Shown here in pieces: positions 1 to 7,412 of a stretch of 15,098 nucleotides of DNA. The notes below the pieces were generated by a model that was not told the DNA's origin, made no database searches, and saw only the letters and a list, made by a program, of their open reading frames with translations. The position numbers and the translations under genes were made by a program. The stretch's first letter is position 1; every line of letters begins with the position of its first letter. Source of the DNA: Altererythrobacter sp. (GTDB lineage Bacteria; Pseudomonadota; Alphaproteobacteria; Sphingomonadales; Sphingomonadaceae); the NCBI GenBank assembly GCA_024636575.1, contig JAGXGU010000090.1, positions 1-15,098 of the forward strand, in the 5' to 3' direction.

Positions 1-1386
1 CATGTGGACCAGTTCCGCCTCGTCGGCAGCGGCCATCACCACGAAATTGGGCAGGGTCGCCAGATAGGTAATGTCGAAACTGCCCGCATGGGTCGCGCCG
101 TCCGCCCCGACCAGCCCGGCGCGGTCGATCGCAAAGCGCACCGGCAGGTTCTGGATCGCCACGTCATGCACCACCTGATCGAAAGCGCGCTGCAGGAAGG
201 TGGAATAGATCGCGCAGAACGGGCGCATACCCTGCGCCGCCAGTCCGGCGGCGAAGGTCACCCCGTGTTGTTCGGCGATGCCGACATCGAATGATCTTTC
301 CGGGTGGGATTTCGCAAATTTATCGACCCCGGTGCCGGATGGCATCGCGGCGGTGATCGCGCAGATCAGCGGATCGATATCGGCCAGTTTCGCCAAGGTT
401 TCGCCGAACACGTTCTGATATGCTGGCGGGCCGCCGCCCGGGCCCTTGTCCTGCTTGCCGCTGATGACATCGAATTTTGCGACGCCGTGATATTTGTCGT
501 CGCTGGCTTCGGCCGGGGCATATCCCTTGCCCTTCTGCGTCACGACATGGACCAGGATAGGGCCCTGTTCGCTATCCCGGACATTTTCCAGCACCGGGAT
601 CAGATGGTCCAGATTGTGGCCATCGATCGGGCCGACGTAATAGAACCCCAATTCTTCGAACAGCGTCCCGCCGGTCACCATCCCGCGGGTATATTCCTCC
701 GCCTTTTCGAGGCTCGAATGGATCCGCCGCGAAAATTTGCGCGCCACTTTGGAGGCAAGGCTGCGCAGGCTGAGGTATTCGCTGGAGGATACCATCCGTG
801 CCAGATAGGCGCTGAGCCCGCCCACCGGCGGGGCAATCGACATGTCATTATCGTTGAGGATCACCACCAGCCGGTTACCCGCCTGTTCGGCATTGTTCAT
901 CGCTTCATAGGCCATGCCCGCGCTCATCGCGCCGTCACCGATCACCGCAATGGCCCTGCCCGAAGTGCCCGCCAGCTTGTTGGCTACCGCAAATCCGAGC
1001 CCGGCAGAAATCGAGGTGGAGCTATGCGCCGCACCGAACGGGTCGTATTCGCTCTCGCTGCGCTTGGTAAACCCGCTCAGCCCGCCGCCCTGGCGCAGGG
1101 TACGAATGCGGTCACGCCGCCCGGTCAGGATCTTGTGCGGATAAGCCTGATGGCCAACATCCCAGATCAGGCGGTCGGTCGGCGTATTGAATACGTAATG
1201 GATCGCGGTAGTCAGTTCCACCACGCCCAGGCCGGAACCCAGATGGCCGCCGGTGCTTCCGACTGTGGAAATCATTTCCGTGCGCAATTCATCGGCCAGT
1301 TGGCGCAACTGGCTTTGTTCAAGCTTTCGCAGATCGGCGGGGACATCGACAGTGTCGAGCAGCGGGGTATCGGGCCGTGAAGTCAT
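1..1386 (-). CDS. dxs: 1-deoxy-D-xylulose-5-phosphate synthase, C-terminus cut by window edge
   Basis: The enzyme condenses pyruvate with glyceraldehyde-3-phosphate, using thiamine diphosphate, to make DXP, the first step of the MEP isoprenoid pathway and a thiamine/pyridoxal precursor; it is cytoplasmic. 462 codons are present, against about 640 in the family, so the last quarter lies outside the window. Visible residues fit Dxs: GGHLG with His48, DVGHQ with His79, the ThDP/Mg motif GDGAMSAG at 150-157, the catalytic Glu372 in DVGIAEQHG, and ATHAG with His433. The start is ATG at 1386; an in-frame TAG lies 12 nt upstream and no Shine-Dalgarno is evident. A TACAAT (minus strand, 1412-1407) about 20 nt before the ATG could be a -10 box with a very short leader, but no good -35 is seen. 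It lies 78 bp downstream of the Zur-like gene on the same strand. Identity is very secure. Confidence 0.97.
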   Translation of the reverse strand, partial: MTSRPDTPLLDTVDVPADLRKLEQSQLRQLADELRTEMISTVGSTGGHLGSGLGVVELTTAIHYVFNTPTDRLIWDVGHQAYPHKILTGRRDRIRTLRQGGGLSGFTKRSESEYDPFGAAHSSTSISAGLGFAVANKLAGTSGRAIAVIGDGAMSAGMAYEAMNNAEQAGNRLVVILNDNDMSIAPPVGGLSAYLARMVSSSEYLSLRSLASKVARKFSRRIHSSLEKAEEYTRGMVTGGTLFEELGFYYVGPIDGHNLDHLIPVLENVRDSEQGPILVHVVTQKGKGYAPAEASDDKYHGVAKFDVISGKQDKGPGGGPPAYQNVFGETLAKLADIDPLICAITAAMPSGTGVDKFAKSHPERSFDVGIAEQHGVTFAAGLAAQGMRPFCAIYSTFLQRAFDQVVHDVAIQNLPVRFAIDRAGLVGADGATHAGSFDITYLATLPNFVVMAAADEAELVHM

Positions 1387-1464
1387 CGGGGCAGACTACA
1401 CGGCGAATTGTAACCTGTCGATGAACGAAAATACTCTGTTTCAGGCCGTGGTGCGGTGCTTATC

Positions 1465-1929
1465 TCAGCGACAGCCGGCGCACAGCCCGCGGATTTCGAT
1501 GATCGGGCGTTCTGGTTTGAAATCAGCGCTTTTGGCCACTTCGCGCACGGCCTTTGATATGTCGTCATCATCGACATGGGTCGCCTCGCCGCATTCGTCG
1601 CACACCAGGAATATGCAATCATGGGTGCAGCCCGGATGGGTATTTGCCAGATAGGCATTCGCGCTTTCGACCCGCATGGCCAGATTGTTGGTCACAAACA
1701 GGTCCAGAATTCGGTACACGCTGTTGGGCGCAACCCGCTTGCCACGCGTTTTCGACAGGTTTTCGGCAATGTCATAGGCCGAGGCGGGCCGTTCATGCCG
1801 CGCCAGTTCCTCGAACACATCGGACCGCATGCCGGTCCATTGTTCGCCGGCTCGGGTCAGCGCGGTCCGGGCTGCTTCCACCAGTGTTTCGCCGGCATGT
1901 TCGCTGTGCTTGTGGTGATTTTTGGCCAT
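1465..1929 (-). CDS. Fur-family transcriptional regulator, Zur-like
   Basis: A 154-residue metal-responsive repressor of the Fur superfamily; the closest visible resemblance is Zur, the zinc-uptake regulator. The winged-helix DNA-binding part covers about residues 20-90, with the recognition region VAPNSVYRILDLF at 67-79. The C-terminal part has two CxxC pairs, CDEC (110-113) and CAGC (150-153), which in Zur/Fur hold structural zinc. The spacing and the flanking GLCAxC match E. coli Zur from memory. The N-terminus is His-rich (HHKHSEH, 5-11). Compared with E. coli Zur the regulatory site looks altered: the expected His before the VES motif is Met85 and the Cys after NAY is Asn96, while an extra Cys/His cluster, HPGCTHDC, lies at 98-105. 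Metal specificity is therefore an inference. Start ATG at 1929 has no clear ribosome binding site. It sits between msrA and dxs, all on the same strand, but a terminator-like hairpin separates it from msrA. Confidence 0.85.
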   Translation of the reverse strand: MAKNHHKHSEHAGETLVEAARTALTRAGEQWTGMRSDVFEELARHERPASAYDIAENLSKTRGKRVAPNSVYRILDLFVTNNLAMRVESANAYLANTHPGCTHDCIFLVCDECGEATHVDDDDISKAVREVAKSADFKPERPIIEIRGLCAGCR

Positions 1930-1954
1930 TGGCGGACATATAGCGCCGCCGCCC

Positions 1955-1980
1955 GAAAATTACCAACCCGGATGGTTGGC
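1955..1980 (-). terminator. Rho-independent terminator candidate after msrA
   Basis: On the minus strand a 6-bp stem CCAACC/GGTTGG (1979-1974 with 1968-1963) closes a 5-nt loop, can extend by one G-U pair, and is followed by TAATTTTC. It starts about 20 nt after the msrA stop and lies before the Zur-like ATG. The stem is short and the T-run is interrupted, so termination efficiency is uncertain. Confidence 0.45.
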
Positions 1981-1998
1981 GCCGCAAAACGGCATCAT

Positions 1999-2676
1999 TC
2001 AGTTGCGCATGAAGGTCGCGCTGTATTTTGCCGGATACATCGATTTCAGGGCGCGGACCTTGGGCATATCCCACCGCAGAATATAGGGATGGCGGGGATT
2101 GTCGGCCAGGAAATCCTGATGTTCGCCTTCCGCCTTGTAGAATTTCCGGTAGCTTTCCAGCCCGGTGACAATCGGCTTGTCCCATTTCCCCGATTTGCCC
2201 ATCTGCGCCAGATAGGCGGCGGCAACGCTGCGCTGTTCCTTGCTCATCGGCACCACGGCCGCGCGATATTGCGGGCCCACATCCGGGCCCTGCCGGTTGC
2301 GCAAGGTCGGATCAGCCACGACCGAAAAGAATATCCGCAGCAATTCATCATATCGCACCACCGCCGGGTCATAAACCACGCGGACAGCCTCGGCATGCCC
2401 GGTCACGCCGGTTCCGATCTGCGAATAGGTTGCGGTGGCCGCATTGCCCCCGTGATAGCCGGCGACAGCGCTTTTCACGCCCTTCACATGGCTGAACACA
2501 CCTTCCACACCCCAGAAACATCCGCCCGCGAAGATGGCAGTTTTCAGACCCGCGCCTTCCTTTGCAATGCGCGCAGCAGCGGGGGCAGCAACTGCATTTT
2601 CTGCGGCTTCGGCTGGCTGGTTGCAGCCGGAAATCGCCAATCCCAGCGCGGCAAGCATTGGGAAAGCCGGGTTCAA
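1999..2676 (-). CDS. msrA: Peptide-methionine (S)-S-oxide reductase MsrA, lipoprotein type
   Basis: Reduces methionine-S-sulfoxide in proteins. The signature GCFWG is at 52-56 with catalytic Cys53, followed by GHAEAV (94-99) and the PDVGPQYR substrate-site segment. The N-terminus is a hydrophobic stretch ending in the lipobox ISGC (Cys18), so the mature protein is probably a periplasm-facing lipoprotein; Asn at +2 would favour the outer membrane by the E. coli rule. The TTG start at 2676 is preferred: it overlaps the TGA of the upstream small ORF (TTGA), has a G-run about 8 nt upstream, and gives a normal-length lipoprotein signal. The ATG at 2658 would leave only 11 residues before the Cys and has no ribosome binding site. 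No Cys occurs after Cys53, so the usual C-terminal resolving cysteines are missing. The n-region lacks a basic residue with either start. Family call secure; start and lipidation likely. Confidence 0.93.
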   Translation of the reverse strand: MNPAFPMLAALGLAISGCNQPAEAAENAVAAPAAARIAKEGAGLKTAIFAGGCFWGVEGVFSHVKGVKSAVAGYHGGNAATATYSQIGTGVTGHAEAVRVVYDPAVVRYDELLRIFFSVVADPTLRNRQGPDVGPQYRAAVVPMSKEQRSVAAAYLAQMGKSGKWDKPIVTGLESYRKFYKAEGEHQDFLADNPRHPYILRWDMPKVRALKSMYPAKYSATFMRN

Positions 2677-2810
2677 CGCAGAACCCCCGCCACTGCATCC
2701 GGCACTGCGTTCAGCCACAGGTCCGGCGCCATCTGGAAACTTATCGCCAGCGCGCCCAGCACGAAGCCGATGGCAAAGTTGCGAGCGAGGTCTGAGGTAA
2801 ACAGGGCCAT
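2673..2810 (-). CDS. Small single-span membrane protein (45 aa), unrecognised
   Basis: A 45-codon ORF beginning ATG (2810) and ending TGA (2675-2673), directly upstream of msrA with a 4-nt TTGA overlap. The product starts MALFTSDLARNFAIGFVLGA: a short N-terminus with Arg10, then a hydrophobic stretch at about residues 11-28 (FAIGFVLGALAISF), then a Trp-containing tail. It looks like a one-pass inner-membrane miniprotein. I recognise no family. The ribosome binding site is weak (a GGA about 11 nt before the ATG). The stop/start coupling to msrA and the convincing membrane segment favour a real gene, but its size makes this uncertain. If real, its translation probably drives that of msrA. Confidence 0.6.
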   Translation of the reverse strand: MALFTSDLARNFAIGFVLGALAISFQMAPDLWLNAVPDAVAGVLR

Positions 2811-2840
2811 GGCGATTTTTTCCAAAAATTGCACTTCGTG

Positions 2841-2859
2841 TCGGTGCACCGATTATCGG
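2841..2859. promoter_or_regulatory. Two overlapping palindromes upstream of the small ORF/msrA pair
   Basis: TCGGTGCACCGA (2841-2852) is a perfect 12-bp palindrome, and CCGATTATCGG (2849-2859) is an 11-bp palindrome sharing its last four bases. They lie 31 bp before the ATG of the 45-codon ORF, in the non-coding gap after purH. The position suits an operator or an mRNA leader hairpin with two alternative folds. No factor can be named. Confidence 0.3.
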
Positions 2860-2908
2860 CGCCCTGCTTACACTTCGCTGAATTGACCCGAAAGGTTTCA
2901 GCAAGCGA

Positions 2909-2940
2909 GACGAAGCGTAGTATTTTAACGACGAAGCGAT
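2909..2940. repeat. Short direct repeat GACGAAGCG, two copies 21 bp apart
   Basis: GACGAAGCG occurs at 2909-2917 and 2930-2938, flanking an AT-rich TATTTTAA. The 21-bp spacing is two helical turns, as expected of tandem regulator sites. It falls in the purH-to-small-ORF gap (2811-2969), which otherwise shows no gene. This could be chance. Confidence 0.3.
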
Positions 2941-2969
2941 ACCGCTGGGCCGGGGCGGATCAGGCCGGA

Positions 2970-4559
2970 TCAGTGCCGGAAATGGCGCATCCCGGTGAAC
3001 ACCATTGCCAGACCTGCCTCGTCCGCTGCGTCGATAACTTCAGAATCGCGCATCGAACCGCCCGGCTGGATCACCGCCGTCGCGCCCGCTTCGGCTGCTG
3101 CCAGCAGCCCGTCGGCGAAAGGGAAGAAGGCATCCGATGCCACCGCGCTGCCCACCGTGCGGGGCTGGGCCCAACCGTAGGTCTGGGCCGCTTCGGCAGC
3201 CTTCATCGCGGCGATGCGCGAGCTGTCGCGGCGGTTCATCTGGCCCGCACCTATCCCGGCGGTCGCGCCGTCCCTGGCATAGACGATCGCGTTGGATTTG
3301 ACGTGGCGGGCCACGGTCCATGCGAACAGGCAATCCTGCAATTCCCGATCTGTCGGGGCGCGTTTGGTAACCACTTTCAGGTCGCTTTCAGAAATCGCGC
3401 CATTGTCGCGGTCCTGTACCAGAATGCCGCCGGCGATGATCGCCAGCGTCTGGCCCGCGCGGCGCGGATCGGGCAGGCTGCCGGTCAGCAGCAGGCGCAG
3501 GTTCTTCTTTTTCGCAAACACTTCGCGCGCGGCATCGTCTGCCCCCGGGGCGACCACGACTTCGGTGAATATCTGGCAGATTGCCTCCGCAGTCGGCCCG
3601 TCGAGCGGGACATTGCAGGCCACGATCCCGCCGAATGCCGACACGCTGTCGCACTGAAGCGCTGCGTGCCATGCTTCCAGCAGGGTTTCCCGCTGCGCCA
3701 CGCCGCAGGGGTTGGCGTGCTTGACGATCACCACTGCCGGAGCGGAATCGCGGAATTCGGCGACCAGTTCGAATGCCGCATTGGCATCATTGTAATTGTT
3801 GTAGCTGAGTTCCTTGCCCTGGATTTGCTGCGCCTGCGGCAATCCCTGGGTGTGCGGGCCAGCAGGCAAATAAAGCGCGGCGTCCTGATGCGGGTTTTCA
3901 CCGTATCGCAGCGTGCCCACCAGCTTGCGGGTCATGCTGACCAGCGGCGGGAATTTCTGGCCCTGATCGGCAAAGGCGAACCATTGGCTGATCATCGAAT
4001 CATACGCTGCAGTGGCCGCGAATGCCTTGGCCGCCATCGCCTTGCGAAAGGCGAGCGAGGTTGCACCGCCGGATTCCGACAGTTCACCGATCAAGGGCGC
4101 ATAATCCGCCGGATCGGTGACAATGGTGACGAATTGGTGATTTTTTGCGGCCGAGCGAACCATACTGGGGCCGCCGATGTCGATATTCTCGATCACTTCA
4201 TCGCGCGCAGCCCCCTTCGCGACGGTCGCTTCGAAGGGATAGAGGTTGACCACCACCAGATCGATCGCGCCGATACCGTGCTGATCCATCGCAGCGGCAT
4301 GTTCGGGATTGTCGCGCACGGCGAGCAGCCCGCCGTGGACCGCTGGATGCAAAGTCTTGACCCGCCCGTCCATCATCTCGGGAAATCCGGTGAGATCGGA
4401 CACGTCCTTCACCGTCAGCCCCGCATCGCGCAGCGCCTTGGCAGTGCCGCCGGTGGATACCAGCTCCACTCCATGCGCGGCCAGCGCCTGTCCCAGCTCA
4501 GCCAATCCGCTCTTGTCGGACACTGACAGCAGCGCCCGCTTGATCGTCACATTACCCAC
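2970..4559 (-). CDS. purH: Bifunctional AICAR formyltransferase / IMP cyclohydrolase
   Basis: Performs the last two steps of purine synthesis: formyl transfer from 10-formyl-THF to AICAR, then ring closure to IMP. The 529 residues equal the usual family length. The N-terminal cyclohydrolase (MGS-like) half shows STGGTAKAL (35-43) and MDGRVKTLHPAVHGG (63-77). The C-terminal transformylase half shows LRYGENPHQ (217-225), the catalytic VKHANPCG (279-286), SAFGGIV (307-313) and DAFFPFADG (476-484). The start is GTG at 4559, 6 nt after the heparinase-like stop, with GGGA about 9 nt upstream; a second GTG at 4550 would also fit the family N-terminus. It is therefore co-transcribed with, and probably coupled to, the upstream gene. 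About 160 bp of non-coding DNA follows it. Confidence 0.97.
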   Translation of the reverse strand: MGNVTIKRALLSVSDKSGLAELGQALAAHGVELVSTGGTAKALRDAGLTVKDVSDLTGFPEMMDGRVKTLHPAVHGGLLAVRDNPEHAAAMDQHGIGAIDLVVVNLYPFEATVAKGAARDEVIENIDIGGPSMVRSAAKNHQFVTIVTDPADYAPLIGELSESGGATSLAFRKAMAAKAFAATAAYDSMISQWFAFADQGQKFPPLVSMTRKLVGTLRYGENPHQDAALYLPAGPHTQGLPQAQQIQGKELSYNNYNDANAAFELVAEFRDSAPAVVIVKHANPCGVAQRETLLEAWHAALQCDSVSAFGGIVACNVPLDGPTAEAICQIFTEVVVAPGADDAAREVFAKKKNLRLLLTGSLPDPRRAGQTLAIIAGGILVQDRDNGAISESDLKVVTKRAPTDRELQDCLFAWTVARHVKSNAIVYARDGATAGIGAGQMNRRDSSRIAAMKAAEAAQTYGWAQPRTVGSAVASDAFFPFADGLLAAAEAGATAVIQPGGSMRDSEVIDAADEAGLAMVFTGMRHFRH

Positions 4560-4565
4560 GTCAAT

Positions 4566-6476
4566 TTATCCCATTTTCTTGAGCAGCCAGGAGAAATTTC
4601 CTCCGCTGCGCGACGTCAGCCCCTGCAAGACCAATTGCTGGATCGGCTGCGGCCTGCCCTGGCCGTCAACCCACATGCTTTCTTCGATTTCCAGCGCTTC
4701 GTCAGCGGAGGAATTGGCCAGGCGGAATTGCCAATATGTGCCGTCCGGCAGGGCCAGACCGGCGCCCTTCCCGTCTTCCGACAGGCCCAGTTCGATGCCC
4801 GGGCCAATGTGGAACCGGATCGCAAATTCGATCTTGCCGCGCTTGCCCTTGCCCGATGGAACCAGCAGGTCTTCACCGCGAAGTTCACTGCCATCATCGC
4901 GCAGGATCAGGATGCGGCGGTGGACCAGCCCGAAGCGCGCGGCATAGCCATCATGGCTCGCCTCGATCCGGGATGCCTTCCCGCGTCCACCTGGGCCATT
5001 GTCGAGATCCAGGGTGCGCCGATTGACTTCGACTTCCTCGACCCCTTTTCCCAGCTTGCCGTTGATCATCACCGCGGTGGAATTGACATTGTCGAGCGCA
5101 AGTGTGGAATGCGCAGCCGTGGCGCGCAGCCCCTGTTCGATCCGCACCGGGGTCTGGCCACCGGCAAATGTAGCGCCGCCGCAATTGACGATGATCCGGT
5201 GTCCGGCGCAGGACATCTCGAACGCAAGGGTGGATGCGCAGCCCGACCGCGCATGGCGCGCACGCGGCGGCGGTGCGGCATCGAATTGCAGGATCGTCTT
5301 GCCGCCGGTCAGGCGTTGATAACCCCATTGGCGAATATCCTTGAGCGGACGGGTGCGCACGCCGCTCGCCTCGATCAATGCGGCGATCCGGTTTGCGGTG
5401 ACCGCTCCTGCGCCCTGCCAACTGCCCAACCCGCCATCGCCATGCATCAGCGCGAGTAGCGGGGGGACCAGCAGGTTCAGCATCGCGCCCAGCGCCTCGG
5501 GCGGATTGCGGCCCGCCGCGCGGTAACATGCAGCCAGTTTCACCAGCAGACTGATCGCGTCCATCTGGGCAATCGGGCTGCGCGACAATACGCCGCCATC
5601 ATCGGCCACCAATTCGCCTAGCGCGCGGAACAGCCCGGCCTCGCCAAACAGGCGGCGGGGCTTGCCATCGGGCAGCAGCAGCCCGGCAGCGGTAATTCCG
5701 CACCATCCGGCAACTTCACCCAATCCATCATCGCCATGCGTAACATTCCGGTCCAGCCAGCGCGCGGTTTGCGTGATCGCCTCCAGCGCGGCGGACCGGA
5801 CCTGTTCATTCTGACCCGACAGAATCAGCGGCGCATATACCAGCCAGTTCAGCAAACGGTGGCCGACGAGTTCGACATTCCATGCCGGGCCCTTGCCGAT
5901 GCCAGCCTTTGCGCCGGTAGCTGCACCCTTGGTGGCCGGGCCATTGGCGGCCAGCCATGCAGCCAGCACCCGTTCTGCCGTCGGCACACATTCCTCGCGC
6001 GGGGCGCTGGCGGCCAGATCGCCCAGCCAGGCAAAACCGTGGACCACCCGTTCGAACGGCGGAGTCAGGCGCGCCTTGGGCGAGAAATCCATCTGGCTGA
6101 TCGGGGCCTTGACCCCGTGGACCAGGAAATGCCCCATGCGCAACGCAACGCCCGCCATCCGCTCGCCCTCCAGCGGGCAATTCACCGTCGCCAGCATCCG
6201 CGTGCGCGCAGGCTTTCTGAAAGGCGATGCCAGGGTGGAAGACGGCACACCAAGGCGGTAGGCAAGGCGGATCAGCCGCTCCCCCGTACCCAGCGCAGGC
6301 GGCGAAAAATCGCTCAGAACCAGCGATTTGCCTGGTTCGAGAATCGTGTCCGGCCTATCCCCGTCCTGCTGCGCAATAACCAGTGCTTCTTCTGTATCAT
6401 GATCAAGCGGCATTGCGCTTGCGCCCCCGGCGGCCGATTGATCCTGTATCCGATCGTGTGCCACCACACCGACCAT
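4566..6476 (-). CDS. Heparinase II/III family protein
   Basis: A 636-residue protein of the heparinase II/III (alginate-lyase-like) family, whose characterised members cleave uronic-acid polysaccharides by beta-elimination. The N-terminal helical part is seen at RLLNWLVYAPLI (207-218) and SRSPIAQMDAI (298-308). The C-terminal beta-sandwich part is seen at CAGHRIIVNCGG (423-434), AAHSTLALDN (454-463) and ASHDGYAARFGLVHRR (506-521). No signal peptide is visible; the first 40 residues are polar, so the protein looks cytoplasmic and is an odd lyase for an external polymer. The start ATG at 6476 shares one base with the rpe stop (TGATG), and its end lies 6 nt before purH. As I recall, this position between rpe and purH is conserved in alphaproteobacteria, which suggests a housekeeping rather than a scavenging role. 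Substrate unknown. Confidence 0.88.
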   Translation of the reverse strand: MVGVVAHDRIQDQSAAGGASAMPLDHDTEEALVIAQQDGDRPDTILEPGKSLVLSDFSPPALGTGERLIRLAYRLGVPSSTLASPFRKPARTRMLATVNCPLEGERMAGVALRMGHFLVHGVKAPISQMDFSPKARLTPPFERVVHGFAWLGDLAASAPREECVPTAERVLAAWLAANGPATKGAATGAKAGIGKGPAWNVELVGHRLLNWLVYAPLILSGQNEQVRSAALEAITQTARWLDRNVTHGDDGLGEVAGWCGITAAGLLLPDGKPRRLFGEAGLFRALGELVADDGGVLSRSPIAQMDAISLLVKLAACYRAAGRNPPEALGAMLNLLVPPLLALMHGDGGLGSWQGAGAVTANRIAALIEASGVRTRPLKDIRQWGYQRLTGGKTILQFDAAPPPRARHARSGCASTLAFEMSCAGHRIIVNCGGATFAGGQTPVRIEQGLRATAAHSTLALDNVNSTAVMINGKLGKGVEEVEVNRRTLDLDNGPGGRGKASRIEASHDGYAARFGLVHRRILILRDDGSELRGEDLLVPSGKGKRGKIEFAIRFHIGPGIELGLSEDGKGAGLALPDGTYWQFRLANSSADEALEIEESMWVDGQGRPQPIQQLVLQGLTSRSGGNFSWLLKKMG

Positions 6477-7150
6477 CAGGTCTGTATCCCGTCAGGGCCG
6501 CGAAGTGCGGCAATATTTGCGGCGTAACAATCCGGCCCGCCCTTGAATGTCGCCGAACCGGCCACCAGCACATCGGCCCCGGCATCGACGCAGAGCCGCG
6601 CGGTTTCGGGGTTGACCCCGCCGTCCACTTCCAGCCGAATGTCGCGCCCGGTCTTGTCGATCATCTTGCGGACCGCCTCGATCTTGCGCAGCTGGCTGTG
6701 AATGAAGCTCTGCCCGCCAAAGCCGGGATTGACGCTCATCACCAGCACCAGATCGATATCGTCGATCAAATAATCCAGCATCTTGGCGGGGGTGGCGGGA
6801 TTGAGCGAGATACCAGCGAGTTTCCCCAGCCCCTTGATCGCCTGCACCGTCCGGTGGATATGCGGGCCAGCCTCCGGATGGACGGTGATGATGTCCGCCC
6901 CCGCGTCGGCGAATGCCTCCAGATAGGCGTCGATCGGGCTGATCATCAGATGCACGTCGAACACCTTGGCAGTATGCGGGCGCAGCGCCTTCACCACATC
7001 GGGGCCAATGGTAATGTTGGGCACGAAATGCCCGTCCATCACATCAACATGGATCCAGTCCGCCCCGGCGGCGTCAATATTGCGCACTTCCTCCCCCAAC
7101 CGGGCGAAATCGGCGGACAGGATCGAGGGTGAAATCAGCGGTTGGGCCAT
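6476..7150 (-). CDS. rpe: Ribulose-phosphate 3-epimerase
   Basis: Interconverts ribulose-5-phosphate and xylulose-5-phosphate in the pentose phosphate pathway; its sugar phosphates feed PRPP for purines and glyceraldehyde-3-phosphate chemistry. The 224 residues form a TIM barrel of normal length. Metal and catalytic residues are in place: IHVDVMDGHFVPN with His34 and Asp36, DVHLM with His67, MSVNPGFGGQSF (138-149), and LEVDGGVNPET with Asp176. The phosphate-binding end is VAGSATF (196-202). The start is ATG at 7150, with a purine-rich GAAAGAAG upstream. It is the first gene of the rpe - heparinase-like - purH run and overlaps the next start by one base. Confidence 0.97.
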   Translation of the reverse strand: MAQPLISPSILSADFARLGEEVRNIDAAGADWIHVDVMDGHFVPNITIGPDVVKALRPHTAKVFDVHLMISPIDAYLEAFADAGADIITVHPEAGPHIHRTVQAIKGLGKLAGISLNPATPAKMLDYLIDDIDLVLVMSVNPGFGGQSFIHSQLRKIEAVRKMIDKTGRDIRLEVDGGVNPETARLCVDAGADVLVAGSATFKGGPDCYAANIAALRGPDGIQT

Positions 7151-7412
7151 ATTGGAACGCTTCTTTCAAGAAAACCGGTGGGCTGGTGGTTCAATATCCG
7201 GTTAGGGGCCAGATATAGGCGGGGCAAGGACCGCGGGGTTGCTTTTCCACACCAGACCGCCAGATGAACGCCCATGGATTTCCCAATTCAGCGGTAATTC
7301 AGGGTGGCAAAGCCATTATCGCTGCGTATCTTGGGGGCACAGGGTCAGCCATCAGGCTGCCAATCTGCCCGCCCGCGCGCTGCCAATCGGCAGCCACTGA
7401 CGAAAGATTTTA
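7151..7412. other. Divergent intergenic region between rpe and the DUF2141 gene
   Basis: This 262-bp stretch has no credible gene. It must hold the promoters of rpe (minus) and the DUF2141 gene (plus), but I found no convincing -35/-10 pair in either direction. Its right end carries two small hairpins, listed separately. Confidence 0.6.
7346..7394 (+). promoter_or_regulatory. Tandem hairpins with alternative pairing in the DUF2141 leader
   Basis: CAGCC/GGCTG (7346-7350 with 7355-7359) forms a 5-bp stem with a 4-nt loop. GCTGCC/GGCAGC (7379-7384 with 7389-7394) forms a 6-bp stem with the tetraloop AATC. The 10-mer GCTGCCAATC is present twice (7356-7365 and 7379-7388), so the 3' GGCAGC could pair with either copy, and pairing with the first would break the upstream hairpin. 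The second stem ends 7 nt before the GAAAG ribosome binding site. A leader RNA control element is possible but unproven. Confidence 0.35.

Noticed and set aside
304..1380. Long plus-strand open frame opposite dxs (358 codons)
   Set aside because: It is antisense to a motif-complete dxs; its protein has no recognisable fold and reads as a GC-rich complement.
2829..4526. 565-codon plus-strand open frame opposite purH
   Set aside because: The minus-strand purH is complete and unmistakable; the antisense frame is His/Arg/Gly-rich and without domains.
4635..6527. Long plus-strand frames opposite the heparinase-like gene
   Set aside because: Antisense shadows of a coding region; no ribosome binding site and no recognisable motif.
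7151..7260. Candidate promoter for rpe (TTGCCC with a TAACCG 17 nt later)
   Set aside because: The -10 hexamer is a poor match; not enough to report.
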